Assembly (NCBI GenBank): GCA_023269545.1
Contig: JAHFTB010000014.1
Location: 1 to 53,716 of the forward strand
From: Verrucomicrobiota bacterium
Lineage (GTDB): Bacteria; Verrucomicrobiota; Verrucomicrobiia; Chthoniobacterales; Xiphinematobacteraceae
Direction of reading: 5' to 3'
Length of the DNA stretch: 53,716 nt
Of the stretch, positions 34,639 to 44,019 are shown piece after piece. Made by a program: the position numbers and the translations under genes. The notes under the pieces were generated by a model. That model was not told the origin of the DNA. It searched no databases and saw only the letters and a program-made list of their open reading frames with translations. Position 1 is the stretch's first letter. Every line of letters begins with the position of its first letter.

Positions 34639-36333
34639 ATGGCCGAACAGGCAGACTTGCAGGAACTGATTGCTAAATCAGTCAAGAATTACAAAGAAGG
34701 AAGCATTGTTAAAGGATTTATCCTTGAAGTACGCTCCCGAGAATTTTTAGTAGATATCGGATACAAATCAGAAGGGGTCATTCCCGCTGCCGAATTTGAT
34801 GATCCCGAGGAGGTGGAAGTCGGTGATGAAATCGAAGTCCTCCTCGAACGCCTCGAAAACGACGAAGGAATGTGCGTTCTCTCCAAAGAAAAGGCAGCCC
34901 AACGTCAAAATTGGGAGAAAATTGTTTCCGTATTTCAAGGAGACGGCCTCATCCGAGGCAAAGTCAAGGGAGTGGTAAAGGGCGGCCTTACAGTCAATGT
35001 CGGTGTGGAAGCTTTTCTTCCCGCTTCACAAATTGACATCACCCCACCTCGAGACCTTCAGCAATTTGTTGGCAATGTTTACGATTTCAAAATCGTAAAA
35101 ATTAACGAAGATCGCAAAAATGTCGTTCTCAGTCGTCGCGAACTCATTGAAAAAGAACGTGCTGAGAAGCGCTTCAAATTCCTGAATTCTATTCAGAGCG
35201 GCGATAGAGTCCAAGGTACCGTTAAAAATATCACGGACTTCGGAGCTTTCATTGATCTCGATGGAATTGATGGTCTTCTACATGTCACCGATATTTCATG
35301 GGCTCGTGTGGATCATCCCAATGATATGCTCAAGGTCGGGCAGACCCTCGAAGTCGTTGTCCTTGACATCAATAAGGATAAGGAACGTGTCTCCCTCGGC
35401 CTCAAACAGACTCAAGATAATCCTTGGGATAAAATCGAAGAGCGCTTCCCTGTCGGTCGAGCTATCCGGGGCAAGATCACAAATCTCATGCCCTATGGCG
35501 CATTCGTGCAAATCGAAGAAGGTGTGGAAGGCCTTATCCACGTTTCCGAATTATCCTGGACTAAGCGCATCGCCCGACCATCGGATGTCCTCACCTTGGG
35601 GCAAGAAGTGGATGCCATCGTACTCGGTGTAAATAAGGATGAACAAAAAATCTCTCTGGGAGTCCGTCAACTAGAACCCAATCCGTGGGACGAAATCGAA
35701 CAACGGTACATCATCGGCAAGCAAGTATCCGGAAAAGTACGCAATATGACCGCTTACGGCGTATTTGTAGAGCTGGAAGACGGCATTGACGGCATGGTAC
35801 ACGTTTCGGATCTGAGCTGGACACGCAAAATCAATCACCCCAGCGAAATCCTGCAAAAAGGACAACAGCTCGAAGCAGTCGTTATCGATATCGATAAATC
35901 CAATCAACGGATCAGCCTCGGCTTCAAACAACTCGAAGATGATCCTTGGAAGGAAATCGAAACACGCTTCCGTATTGGCGATCTTGTCAAAGGCACTGTT
36001 ACCAAAATCGCAAACTTCGGAGCCTTCGTTCAGCTGGAAGGCGATATCGACGGACTAGTCCATATCTCCCAAATCAGCGAAGATCACGTAGAACGGGTCA
36101 AAGACATCCTCAAAGTGGGAGAGGAAGTGGAAGCCCGTGTCATTAAGGTAGACAAAGCCGAACGTCGCATCGGTCTTTCCATTAAGGCAGCCGGCTACAG
36201 CGAAGAAGCTTTACGTCGCGAAAGCGAAGCGCTCGATAGCCTCAGACCCGGTGAAGACATGGTCGGATTGGCACAAGCCTTTCAGGTCGCCGAAGAAGAA
36301 TATCGTCCCGGTGATTCCAAAAAGAAAAAATAA
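34639..36333 (+). CDS. rpsA: Ribosomal protein S1
   Basis: A 564-residue protein with six S1 RNA-binding domains at about 19-84, 100-168, 187-256, 272-341, 359-428 and 446-515. Domains 3-6 carry the clear pattern G-x-V-x-x-I/M-T/A-x-F/Y-G-A/V-F-V/I-x-L (for example NITDFGAFIDL) and end H-V-S/T-D/E. The acidic N-terminus and the RPGDSKKKK tail are ordinary. It places mRNA on the 30S subunit. The following glutaredoxin starts 8 bases after its stop, so the two form one transcript ended by the strong terminator at 36864. Confidence 0.96.
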   Translation: MAEQADLQELIAKSVKNYKEGSIVKGFILEVRSREFLVDIGYKSEGVIPAAEFDDPEEVEVGDEIEVLLERLENDEGMCVLSKEKAAQRQNWEKIVSVFQGDGLIRGKVKGVVKGGLTVNVGVEAFLPASQIDITPPRDLQQFVGNVYDFKIVKINEDRKNVVLSRRELIEKERAEKRFKFLNSIQSGDRVQGTVKNITDFGAFIDLDGIDGLLHVTDISWARVDHPNDMLKVGQTLEVVVLDINKDKERVSLGLKQTQDNPWDKIEERFPVGRAIRGKITNLMPYGAFVQIEEGVEGLIHVSELSWTKRIARPSDVLTLGQEVDAIVLGVNKDEQKISLGVRQLEPNPWDEIEQRYIIGKQVSGKVRNMTAYGVFVELEDGIDGMVHVSDLSWTRKINHPSEILQKGQQLEAVVIDIDKSNQRISLGFKQLEDDPWKEIETRFRIGDLVKGTVTKIANFGAFVQLEGDIDGLVHISQISEDHVERVKDILKVGEEVEARVIKVDKAERRIGLSIKAAGYSEEALRRESEALDSLRPGEDMVGLAQAFQVAEEEYRPGDSKKKK

Positions 36334-36341
36334 CCACCATC

Positions 36342-36683
36342 ATGAAAGAGAAACCCCAAATCATCGCGTATTTAAAAACCTCGTGCGGGTGGAGCAACGG
36401 CATTCGAGCTATTTTAGCAAAGTACGATCTTCCCTGCGAAGAAAAGGATATCATCAAAAATCCTCAGTTCCGCTGGGAAATGGAACAGAAAAGCGGACAA
36501 CCGCTTTCCCCCTGCGTGATGGTCGATGATCACATGCTTGCAGACATCAGCGGAGAAGAATTAGAAAACTATCTTCTCTCCAATAAGCTAGTGGAAACTT
36601 CTGTCAGAGCTACGGAAGTGCCTTTAAATGCTCCCTGTACGGACGAGCAACATGCCGCCATGGGCAAAGTAAAGCAGCTATAG
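36342..36683 (+). CDS. Glutaredoxin-like protein with CGWS active site
   Basis: A 113-residue thioredoxin-fold protein. The active-site loop reads TSCGWSNGI, so the standard CPYC/CGFS motif is a monothiol type C-x-x-S here; the cis-proline region SPCVMVDDHML and ADISGEELENYL (glutathione site) are kept. Monothiol proteins often act in Fe-S transfer or deglutathionylation. There is a 25-residue C-terminal extension with two added cysteines (PCTDEQ). Its stop codon (36681-36683) is part of the left end of a MITE-C copy. Confidence 0.78.
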   Translation: MKEKPQIIAYLKTSCGWSNGIRAILAKYDLPCEEKDIIKNPQFRWEMEQKSGQPLSPCVMVDDHMLADISGEELENYLLSNKLVETSVRATEVPLNAPCTDEQHAAMGKVKQL

Positions 36684-36844
36684 CAAAACCGATATAAAAT
36701 GAGCATGAATTTTCCTGGAATTTTTGATTCCAGCGAGGCGCAAAATAGAGGCCCTATCTGAAGATACGGACTCTATTTTGTAACAAAGCTGGAGCCAAAA
36801 ATAACAGCCAATTTGAACTCATTGTATACGGGCTTCGCCATATA
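36679..36844. mobile_element. MITE-C copy 2, degenerate ends
   Basis: About 166 bases from TATAGCAAAACC to CGCCATATA. Shares CTGGAATTTTTGATTCCAGC hairpin, GAGGCGCAAAATAGAGGCC and TAACAAAGCTGGAGCC with the complete copy at 48245-48428; ends are diverged. Confidence 0.7.
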
Positions 36845-36863
36845 ACACATTCCCACCAAAGAT

Positions 36864-36901
36864 GCCCGGCTTCCTCTGATAGAGGAGGTCGGGCCTTTTT
36901 C
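36864..36901 (+). terminator. Strong rho-independent terminator after rpsA-glutaredoxin
   Basis: GCCCGGCTTCCTC pairs with GAGGAGGTCGGGC (13 pairs, two of them G-U), loop TGATA, then C and five T. It also separates the transcript from the convergent toxin gene. Confidence 0.88.
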
Positions 36902-36905
36902 TTCA

Positions 36906-39900
36906 CTACACCGCAAGCAAACGATACTTTGCCTGTGGATCCATCCTCTCGGAAGAAACGGGCCCATGCACCTCATGAGTCACCCGCTTCGGGCTATTGC
37001 TATTGGTAGCAAAAACGGGATGACCCAATGGATCCCTTTGCGGCGGCAGTAGCTGTACGTGATACTGCCATGGCGTCTGCTTGCCGTAGGAATCCACAGT
37101 AATCACTTCCGTTCCCTCCTCTTTTACCCAATAGATTTGCTCGTATTCTTCAAAAGGAACCACTTTCTGATTTTCAGCAATACTGTGAAAACTTGCTGGT
37201 GGATTAAATCCCTGAAAAGTTCGTTGCTCATTTCCTTTTTCAGATCGAATGATCGCGGGAGTAAAAAAATTCGGACTTAATTTCACAAATTGAGCAGTCT
37301 TCTTCTTCGGAGACCACAGCATCAGACCCATACCTCCTGTTTCAGGAGGAAACATCCAACTTTTGATAAGAATACAATCTTCATTTCCGGCATCCATGGG
37401 TAGGCTATAACCATTTTTTAAATTCAAAAACACAGTTTGCAAATTGCCTTTGCTGTTTGTCCCTTGAATCCTTACCCATTCAGAGATCTCCGCTCTTCGA
37501 AGCGAGATGGTTTCTCCTGTCCCGTCTAACTGCACATGGCTGGCAAACACCTCCATAAAATTAATTCCCGATGCTGATTCAGCTCCCTCTCTTTTCAGAG
37601 TTTTGATATCCGTCAGCAAAGTATTGGAGAAACTCATAAATCGTTCCAGTCGCTCCGAATCCAAACCCTCGACTTGTACCAACTCAATTTTGTCCTCCTT
37701 TAATGCGTGGAGTAGAGTGACTTCTGTCTGCTGTTGCCTCACCTTTTGTTGGACAAATACCTGATTGCCTATCTGCGTCACCCCCTCAATACGACTCACA
37801 CCCCCAAATCTCAATGAGAAGTTTGCAACTTCCTGGTTCGTACTGCGATCTGTTTGTATCAACATTTGTTTTTGGGCATGAAAAAAGAAAGCATATTTCT
37901 CTGTGAGCCCGCCCACTTTGATGCCCAGCCAGGGTGACCATACTTCATTGTCTTTCAAGGATCTCGTCTCTAACAGGGGATAATTCTTCCCAGGTGCAAT
38001 GATTTGTCGATTCTTAGTATCCCAAAGGACATGCGTGGAAAACTCCTCTTTTAACTGATTCTGATAACGGATATTTTCTTCTGCATTCGCGTTTTCTTTC
38101 GGAAGAGGAGATAATACTGGGCCTTGCGTAAGAGATACGAAGTCCGTTAATTGTCCTTGATCTGCAAGCTGATTAAGATCGACTTCCGTCATCGATATCA
38201 GTCTCAAATTAAGGGCGCTGATCAAGCTCTTTTTCTTAGAGAGATCTATGTTTCGGGTCGTTTGCCCATTTCCTATCAAAGTAATTTTTGAATCCGGGTG
38301 CAGATCTGTAATATCAATTTTAAGATTCGTTCCGATGGTCAATGTCTTAGTATTTCCATTAGTAATAATACTTCCGTCATTTTCTCCTAGCAATGCTTCA
38401 TCAGGCACTTCAAGAAAGTATGATGCACTTCCTAAATCCTTCAGGGCGAGCTTGACCCCAGCAGAGAGGTTTCTGAGTGTATAACTTCCTCCACCTCCCT
38501 CTATGACAAAATCTATTTTCCCGCCCATTTGAGAGGCACCTCCTTTGGACGGGAAAAAAATGATTCTCTGTTTTTCATCCAAAATCACCCTCTGCGTCCC
38601 ACTCCGGTAATCTGGTTTGATCTTAGGCTTCAAATTTCCCCAAGAATTACTTGGCGCAAATTCCCCTACCGCTTGTAATCTCTCATTCACCTTGCCCATT
38701 TTGGACGTTGTTTTTGTTGTCGAATCCACATAAATATCATCGATATTCATCGGCGGGATCGCACTCAAAACTATCGCAGATGTATGGGTATCCAAATTGA
38801 TTATTTTTTCCTTCGGCTTTAACACATCAAAATATGTGTATCCATATCCGGGGGTATACACATGCTCCGGAACAGCACCAAAAGCACGTTGAATCCAATT
38901 TTTTTGTTCTCGACTTTCTACTAATCGCACATCACTGAGAGTGATTTTCCCAGTCCTATAATTAATTTCTGCCACAGGCACATTTTCAGCAGGAATCAAT
39001 ACGTCATTTTGTTTACTATATACTCCCTCATCGCAGGCTTTAAAATATTCAATAAAGAATTTATAAAACTCATGTACTTCTTCATTATGCTGAGCAATCT
39101 GTCCACTCAGTGCGGAAAATCCAAAACCTAATCCTGCCAAAGGAACAGCCAATGATCCAAATGCTCCTAGAGTTCCAGCCGCTGCGGGTAAAAAATAACT
39201 CACTGCCATACTTCCGCCCTGTAACCCTAAGGCGGCGACATTAAATCCTAATCCCACACCCAGGCTTATTCTCTTCACCGGATCACGCGTGGAAGCTAAC
39301 TCATAACTATCAAATCCTATTGATCCTACCATAAATACGATATTTGCTTTCTCAAAAATACGGCCTAAAGTTTGTAATGACTGTTCTACCTCAGCGCCGG
39401 GTGCCATAATTTGGCTCACTGTTTTTCCTAACTCCGCTCCATCCCCAGCTACTGCCACTCCCATTCCTCCTAAGTTCCAATAAACACTTAGTTTTTCGGT
39501 GGACGAGAGATCACTTCCTTTGTCTTTTAAATATCTGAGTAATGCCATGGTAAAGAACGCCCCATTCAGAGTTCCCGGATGTCCTTCAGCTTCTCCGATT
39601 TCCTTTGAAACCAAATATCCGTCGTTCGATTTTTTAAATCTTGAATTTAAAAAATCATAGGCCGGGATTAACTCATTTTGTTTTCCAAGCATTTCTTCCG
39701 CCAATTCCTGTGGAATTTCCACCTTGGTATCGGATTGAGACTTTATGTTAGTTACAGACACCCAGAATTTTCCATCTTTCTTCTTAATACTCGGCATCGC
39801 GACTATGTCCGACTCATTTTCATAGAAGGCATGGTCGACGTTTTTGATCACATGCTCCCTCATTTTTTTTATTCCTCGCGCCCAGCTTTCAATCACTTTT

Positions 39901-42900
39901 TCACCTTGATTCAGCCGTTGTTGTTGATGTGCGTAGCTGAAAGGACCGGCATGCCCTTGTATTTCTGGGACTACCATTCCATTTCCCATGGATGGCAACA
40001 AATAGGTAGTAACTTCCACATTGCCTGCCGGACCCCTCTTTACCTCCCACTTGGCATCGTTTACCCCATGCTTAATATTACCATCTTTTTTATCTCTATA
40101 AAGTCGGCTCCCCGGTTGAATTCCAGTAATATCGGTTCCGCTATTTCCTGCTATATAAACCGGAAGTTCTGAGCCGCTAATCCGATCAATCACAACTTTA
40201 TTATGTATAGATGTCGAACTATCTTCCATCAACTTATTATAGAGCATAACTCCAAATTCCGGATGAGTGCCGCATGCTAAAATTGTAATATGTTCAATCT
40301 TTGAAACATTTTTGACTAATTTAGTAAAACCTGCGGCAATCTCATCGTTCTCTATGCCGTTAATCTGTTTATCTTCTTTGCTCCCATGTCCCAATAAGAT
40401 TATCTTATTATAATCCTTATGAGCCAATCCTCCCGATAGGTGCCAATTTTCAGCCCATTCTCCGGGCCGGATAGAAGGATCAAATTTCCATTGCTTAAAT
40501 CTTCCATTATCTTCGCGACTCAATGCATAAACCTCAGCTCCAGGATGTTTAATCCGAAAATTAATTACTGCCTCTCGAAATTCTGACATTTTATTTGATT
40601 TCAACTGTTCCTTTGAAACCATCAATATGATTGCACGACGATCCGATTTTCCTACGCTGAGCACCGGAGTATTCGGAAGTATGTCGGCATCATCAAATAT
40701 GTTTTTTATCGGCGCTTCTCTCATGACCGGTTGCCCATCCTTCACCTCTACTAATAATCGCAATATGGCGGAATTCCGAATCATAATTCCGCGGGAATTT
40801 GCCACCCAAGTCCGTCCGCGAACATCCACTTCCACAGGGCCAGCATAGGCTTTCAGAGATTCCACTGGCATGCCATTTTCCTTCAACATTTTTAGCAGCT
40901 TAAAGGAAAACCCCTTCATACTTACCGCTCCTACGCGGGAACTGATACCTTGGTGCGTCTTTGCATCCAGCGACCAGCCTACCAATTTGATACGTGAAAT
41001 AGGATATTTCCCCATTCCATTTGGAACTAATTTTCTGATAATTTTCGCCACGTCAGCGGCAGACCTTCCACTAATAGTTGCTTGATGATCCAGCAAGGTA
41101 CCTACTAATACAATCCGAGTATTGTCATCCCATTTTTCCGGAATAATTTTTGAACTCTCTCCGTCATCATGCTGCCGAAGATCGCCATGATTATCGACTA
41201 TCATCCATCTGGAATTTTTATGACGATTGTCAAGGTGCCGGGCTGCCTCGATACTCTGTGCATTCTGATCAAGCTGAAGTACAATTTGAGTAGTGTATTT
41301 TGATTCCTGCGAAAAACGAAATCGCCGCGGAAGTACTTCTCCTCTCCAAGCAGACTTCACATCCTCAGGAGTATCAAATTCAAGAACGGTTGCTTCCACA
41401 AAAAGAGGAAATAATTTACGGTCTTGAGCATTGGACTGTAATTCTGTATCAAAGGAACTGAATTCTGCGTTCCACTTTTCTTCAAGATCGCCGTTTTGAA
41501 TTGCGCCAAAAGATTCTATTGCCGCTCGAGAAAAAACTTTGGGACCCGTAATATACTCTGTCGCATTTAATCCTTCGACAAGTCCATCGAGCCGATAATA
41601 ACCATTATATTTATCTCTAAGAGCCGGATTATTATCCATATTTCCCGGGATAGATTTTTCCCAAAATACATCTCCTTGCTCCAAAGCTCGATATCGTTCC
41701 GCCACCAACTTTTGATAATAGTTGAAAGCTGCCCCCCCCTCTCTGCCATGAAGAACCCCAATATCGTAACCGAAAAGACCTCCTGGTCTTACCTGCATAG
41801 AGAGACCGTTTTGAAAAATTTTCGGCTGTTTCAGCGGCTGAAATAAATATCTCACTTCGGAGGTATTCGCATCCACGTTCAAGCGGCTCATGTATTGTGC
41901 GGGTGCCGCCTGGATTTGATGAATATATTCTTCGATATATCTACTAATCTCAGGATTCTTCTTACAAATAACGTCATTACGCATCCGTTCGAAAATCTCC
42001 TCAGCAAATATTCCCGACAACCGATTATGAGGTCTTTTTGCAATAAAATTATGCACAGCCTGAACCTTTGCGGCTTGCAACCACGCTCTCCATTTTGAAA
42101 AACTGCTTTCTGAAGAAGAAGCTACAATTTCTAATATTTCTTCTCCCAACTGATCTATAACTGGTCCGAAGATACCCTCTTGCAACAGCGGACTGACATC
42201 TACATCAATATAAGTACCTCCGTATTCCGATAACAATTCTGATCGGGCCATATCCGCCGCAGATGGCAGATTGCCTCGCAACCACATTTCTCGTAGGTAA
42301 TATTCATAAAGCGGGTGATTCCTTCGAATCAATGTACTGAGATCAATGAGCCTCACTCTCCCTTGATATTCTTTATCCATTTCTTTCTCAAAACGGATAA
42401 AAGACTCCTTGGCTTTTTGGAGCTCCTGTTCCAACTGCTTTCTATCACCTCCCAGATGTAAGCTTATAAAATCGATCGCCCCCTGACTAAACTCTTCAGG
42501 GGTACCGGATCCTTTAATGCTTGCATATGCTTGATTCTGTAACATAATTATGGCCATCTGATAACGTCTATCCCGAGCAGGACCAATAGGGAGATTATTT
42601 ACACTCGATTGCGCTATTCTGTAGATGGACGCCTTTAATCGATGCGCCATATATCCTCGCGGATCGTAGCTTAAATTAAAAGTCAGTGATTTACCCGCAT
42701 TCGGAGGAGTGCTTTCTAAAAACAGCCTGATGTTTGTTTTGACTGTTTCAGGTAAGGACCCCACCCAAATCAAATGTAAATTAGACTGAACGGCATCTTT
42801 AAACTTATCAAGTTCCAGAAGGATAATGCTTCGTACTCCCATAAAATTGGCAGCTTGAATTCTATCTTTAAAACAATCCAAGTGATTCAGTAACAAAATA

Positions 42901-43247
42901 CCAGCGAATACCTTATCCTGCCGATTCAGATTCGGATATAATTTTAAAATTTCTTCCATAGTCTTCAGCCGTATATAATCCGAATTTTTAATATTCACGA
43001 TACCTAGCTTTTCACGTAATTGCAGCGGCGTTAAAAATTCCAAATTAATATCCGTACTCAAATTGATATCTCGGACCACTCTCCGTCGAACCAAATGACT
43101 GCGCATCTGATAGGTGTCCGATAAATTCGGATCGCTGCCAGACTCCTCGATGAGAGGATTTTGTATTTGTTCCGGAGACGGATTTTGGGATTCGTCACGG
43201 AAGAAGGAGGAAAACAACGAGGGTATTAAATTAAAATATACCGGCAT
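36906..43247 (-). CDS. Large glucosylating-toxin homologue: glycosyltransferase, tandem C80 domains, TcdA/TcdB-type pore region
   Basis: A 2113-residue protein with the order of large clostridial toxins. Residues about 150-600: GT44-type glycosyltransferase with NLHLIWVG (Trp161), ADMARSELL (Asp332, Arg335) and EYGGTYIDVDVSP, giving DXD at 348/350. Residues 652-830: a C80-like domain starting TTQIVLQLDQ with DDGESS, but Thr717 and Trp758 occupy the catalytic His and Cys positions. Residues 870-1085: a second C80 domain with ILLGHGSKED (His954) and ITILACG (Cys992). Residues about 1225-1475: pore/delivery region with LSVYWNL (1253-1259), Gly/Ala-rich hydrophobic stretches (1328-1386) and YFKACDEGVY-PAENVPVAEINYRTGKI, followed by DFVIEGGGGSYTL (1579-1591), which match TcdB. 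Residues 1730-2113 are beta-rich, shared in part with the 2215-residue protein. No signal peptide and no CROP repeats. Inferred to modify a host protein with a sugar. Confidence 0.88.
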   Translation of the reverse strand: MPVYFNLIPSLFSSFFRDESQNPSPEQIQNPLIEESGSDPNLSDTYQMRSHLVRRRVVRDINLSTDINLEFLTPLQLREKLGIVNIKNSDYIRLKTMEEILKLYPNLNRQDKVFAGILLLNHLDCFKDRIQAANFMGVRSIILLELDKFKDAVQSNLHLIWVGSLPETVKTNIRLFLESTPPNAGKSLTFNLSYDPRGYMAHRLKASIYRIAQSSVNNLPIGPARDRRYQMAIIMLQNQAYASIKGSGTPEEFSQGAIDFISLHLGGDRKQLEQELQKAKESFIRFEKEMDKEYQGRVRLIDLSTLIRRNHPLYEYYLREMWLRGNLPSAADMARSELLSEYGGTYIDVDVSPLLQEGIFGPVIDQLGEEILEIVASSSESSFSKWRAWLQAAKVQAVHNFIAKRPHNRLSGIFAEEIFERMRNDVICKKNPEISRYIEEYIHQIQAAPAQYMSRLNVDANTSEVRYLFQPLKQPKIFQNGLSMQVRPGGLFGYDIGVLHGREGGAAFNYYQKLVAERYRALEQGDVFWEKSIPGNMDNNPALRDKYNGYYRLDGLVEGLNATEYITGPKVFSRAAIESFGAIQNGDLEEKWNAEFSSFDTELQSNAQDRKLFPLFVEATVLEFDTPEDVKSAWRGEVLPRRFRFSQESKYTTQIVLQLDQNAQSIEAARHLDNRHKNSRWMIVDNHGDLRQHDDGESSKIIPEKWDDNTRIVLVGTLLDHQATISGRSAADVAKIIRKLVPNGMGKYPISRIKLVGWSLDAKTHQGISSRVGAVSMKGFSFKLLKMLKENGMPVESLKAYAGPVEVDVRGRTWVANSRGIMIRNSAILRLLVEVKDGQPVMREAPIKNIFDDADILPNTPVLSVGKSDRRAIILMVSKEQLKSNKMSEFREAVINFRIKHPGAEVYALSREDNGRFKQWKFDPSIRPGEWAENWHLSGGLAHKDYNKIILLGHGSKEDKQINGIENDEIAAGFTKLVKNVSKIEHITILACGTHPEFGVMLYNKLMEDSSTSIHNKVVIDRISGSELPVYIAGNSGTDITGIQPGSRLYRDKKDGNIKHGVNDAKWEVKRGPAGNVEVTTYLLPSMGNGMVVPEIQGHAGPFSYAHQQQRLNQGEKVIESWARGIKKMREHVIKNVDHAFYENESDIVAMPSIKKKDGKFWVSVTNIKSQSDTKVEIPQELAEEMLGKQNELIPAYDFLNSRFKKSNDGYLVSKEIGEAEGHPGTLNGAFFTMALLRYLKDKGSDLSSTEKLSVYWNLGGMGVAVAGDGAELGKTVSQIMAPGAEVEQSLQTLGRIFEKANIVFMVGSIGFDSYELASTRDPVKRISLGVGLGFNVAALGLQGGSMAVSYFLPAAAGTLGAFGSLAVPLAGLGFGFSALSGQIAQHNEEVHEFYKFFIEYFKACDEGVYSKQNDVLIPAENVPVAEINYRTGKITLSDVRLVESREQKNWIQRAFGAVPEHVYTPGYGYTYFDVLKPKEKIINLDTHTSAIVLSAIPPMNIDDIYVDSTTKTTSKMGKVNERLQAVGEFAPSNSWGNLKPKIKPDYRSGTQRVILDEKQRIIFFPSKGGASQMGGKIDFVIEGGGGSYTLRNLSAGVKLALKDLGSASYFLEVPDEALLGENDGSIITNGNTKTLTIGTNLKIDITDLHPDSKITLIGNGQTTRNIDLSKKKSLISALNLRLISMTEVDLNQLADQGQLTDFVSLTQGPVLSPLPKENANAEENIRYQNQLKEEFSTHVLWDTKNRQIIAPGKNYPLLETRSLKDNEVWSPWLGIKVGGLTEKYAFFFHAQKQMLIQTDRSTNQEVANFSLRFGGVSRIEGVTQIGNQVFVQQKVRQQQTEVTLLHALKEDKIELVQVEGLDSERLERFMSFSNTLLTDIKTLKREGAESASGINFMEVFASHVQLDGTGETISLRRAEISEWVRIQGTNSKGNLQTVFLNLKNGYSLPMDAGNEDCILIKSWMFPPETGGMGLMLWSPKKKTAQFVKLSPNFFTPAIIRSEKGNEQRTFQGFNPPASFHSIAENQKVVPFEEYEQIYWVKEEGTEVITVDSYGKQTPWQYHVQLLPPQRDPLGHPVFATNSNSPKRVTHEVHGPVSSERMDPQAKYRLLAV

Positions 43248-43479
43248 ATGAAACTAATGGTTTATGAAACATATGCTGTCACGCAAACTATTAAAATCAA
43301 GTATTTTAAAATTTAATTATTACTAATATTTAACATACGACAAAAAATACCAAATACTAATATCAGGCAATGGAAACACATTCTCCCACCATTGAGCAGA
43401 AGGAGATTCAGTTTAAATTAATTATTATAATTAAATATTTATATTAATTAATATGCGACACAGAACATCATTCCGCACT

Positions 43480-43499
43480 AGTCTTTTTGGACAGGCTCT
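43480..43499 (-). repeat. IS-end-like 20-bp motif, copy 3
   Basis: Plus strand reads AGTCTTTTTGG then ACAGGCTCT; one base different from copy 1 and two from copy 2. It lies about 235 bases upstream of the toxin start. Confidence 0.5.
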
Positions 43500-43797
43500 G
43501 AGAATCACCATGTTACGTTTTATAATTTTCAGTTCCTTGGGCATCATTCGAGTACGGATGCTTCACGTATGAAATCACCACAAGATGCACGCTCGTCTCG
43601 CTCCATCCACGGCAGTTAAAAAATTGAAATGATTTCCGGAAAAATCACCAGATCACTTCATTCTTCTTATGAAAACCAACTGCCTTCAACCGGCGGAGCT
43701 TGTTGGATATCCGTGTAAATGTAAAAAATGCACGCGTGTCGCTGGCTAGCGGAGGCCGGCATCGACTCAATCATAACTTCTTATTGAACAGCGAGTT

Positions 43798-43983
43798 ATG
43801 ATAAATGTCAACCCTTTGAATAAATTTCTGAACGAGTTTCGAAATGCCATGCATGATTCGCAATCGCTTTTGCTGCCGCCGAACTCCGGGAAATTTTCCC
43901 TCTTGCTTTCTATGCTTTCCAAAATATTATTTGGAATGAGTAGTTTGATGCAAAAATCCGGATCCGTAGCCTTTGCAATTTGA
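43798..43983 (+). CDS. Possible small protein of unknown function
   Basis: A 61-codon frame (MINVNPLNKFLNEF and on) ending 36 bases before the aldo/keto reductase. It has an amphipathic start and a hydrophobic middle (FSLLLSMLSKILFGM). Nothing recognisable; it may be chance. Confidence 0.25.
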   Translation: MINVNPLNKFLNEFRNAMHDSQSLLLPPNSGKFSLLLSMLSKILFGMSSLMQKSGSVAFAI

Positions 43984-44019
43984 TTTTTTAACCCAAATTA
44001 TTTTAGAAAAACAATAAAT

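Larger units (their letters stand above)
43248..44019. other. AT-rich upstream region of the large toxin, with IS-end-like motif
   Basis: 770 bases. The 200 bases before the toxin start (43248-43460) are almost entirely A/T, a likely promoter and possible silencer-binding region. The IS-end-like motif lies at 43480-43499. The rest (43500-43797) shows only short frames. Confidence 0.5.

Noticed and set aside
43500..43797. A hidden immunity or chaperone gene upstream of the large toxin
   Set aside because: Only short frames with stops in all phases are present; no candidate longer than the doubtful 61-codon frame after it.
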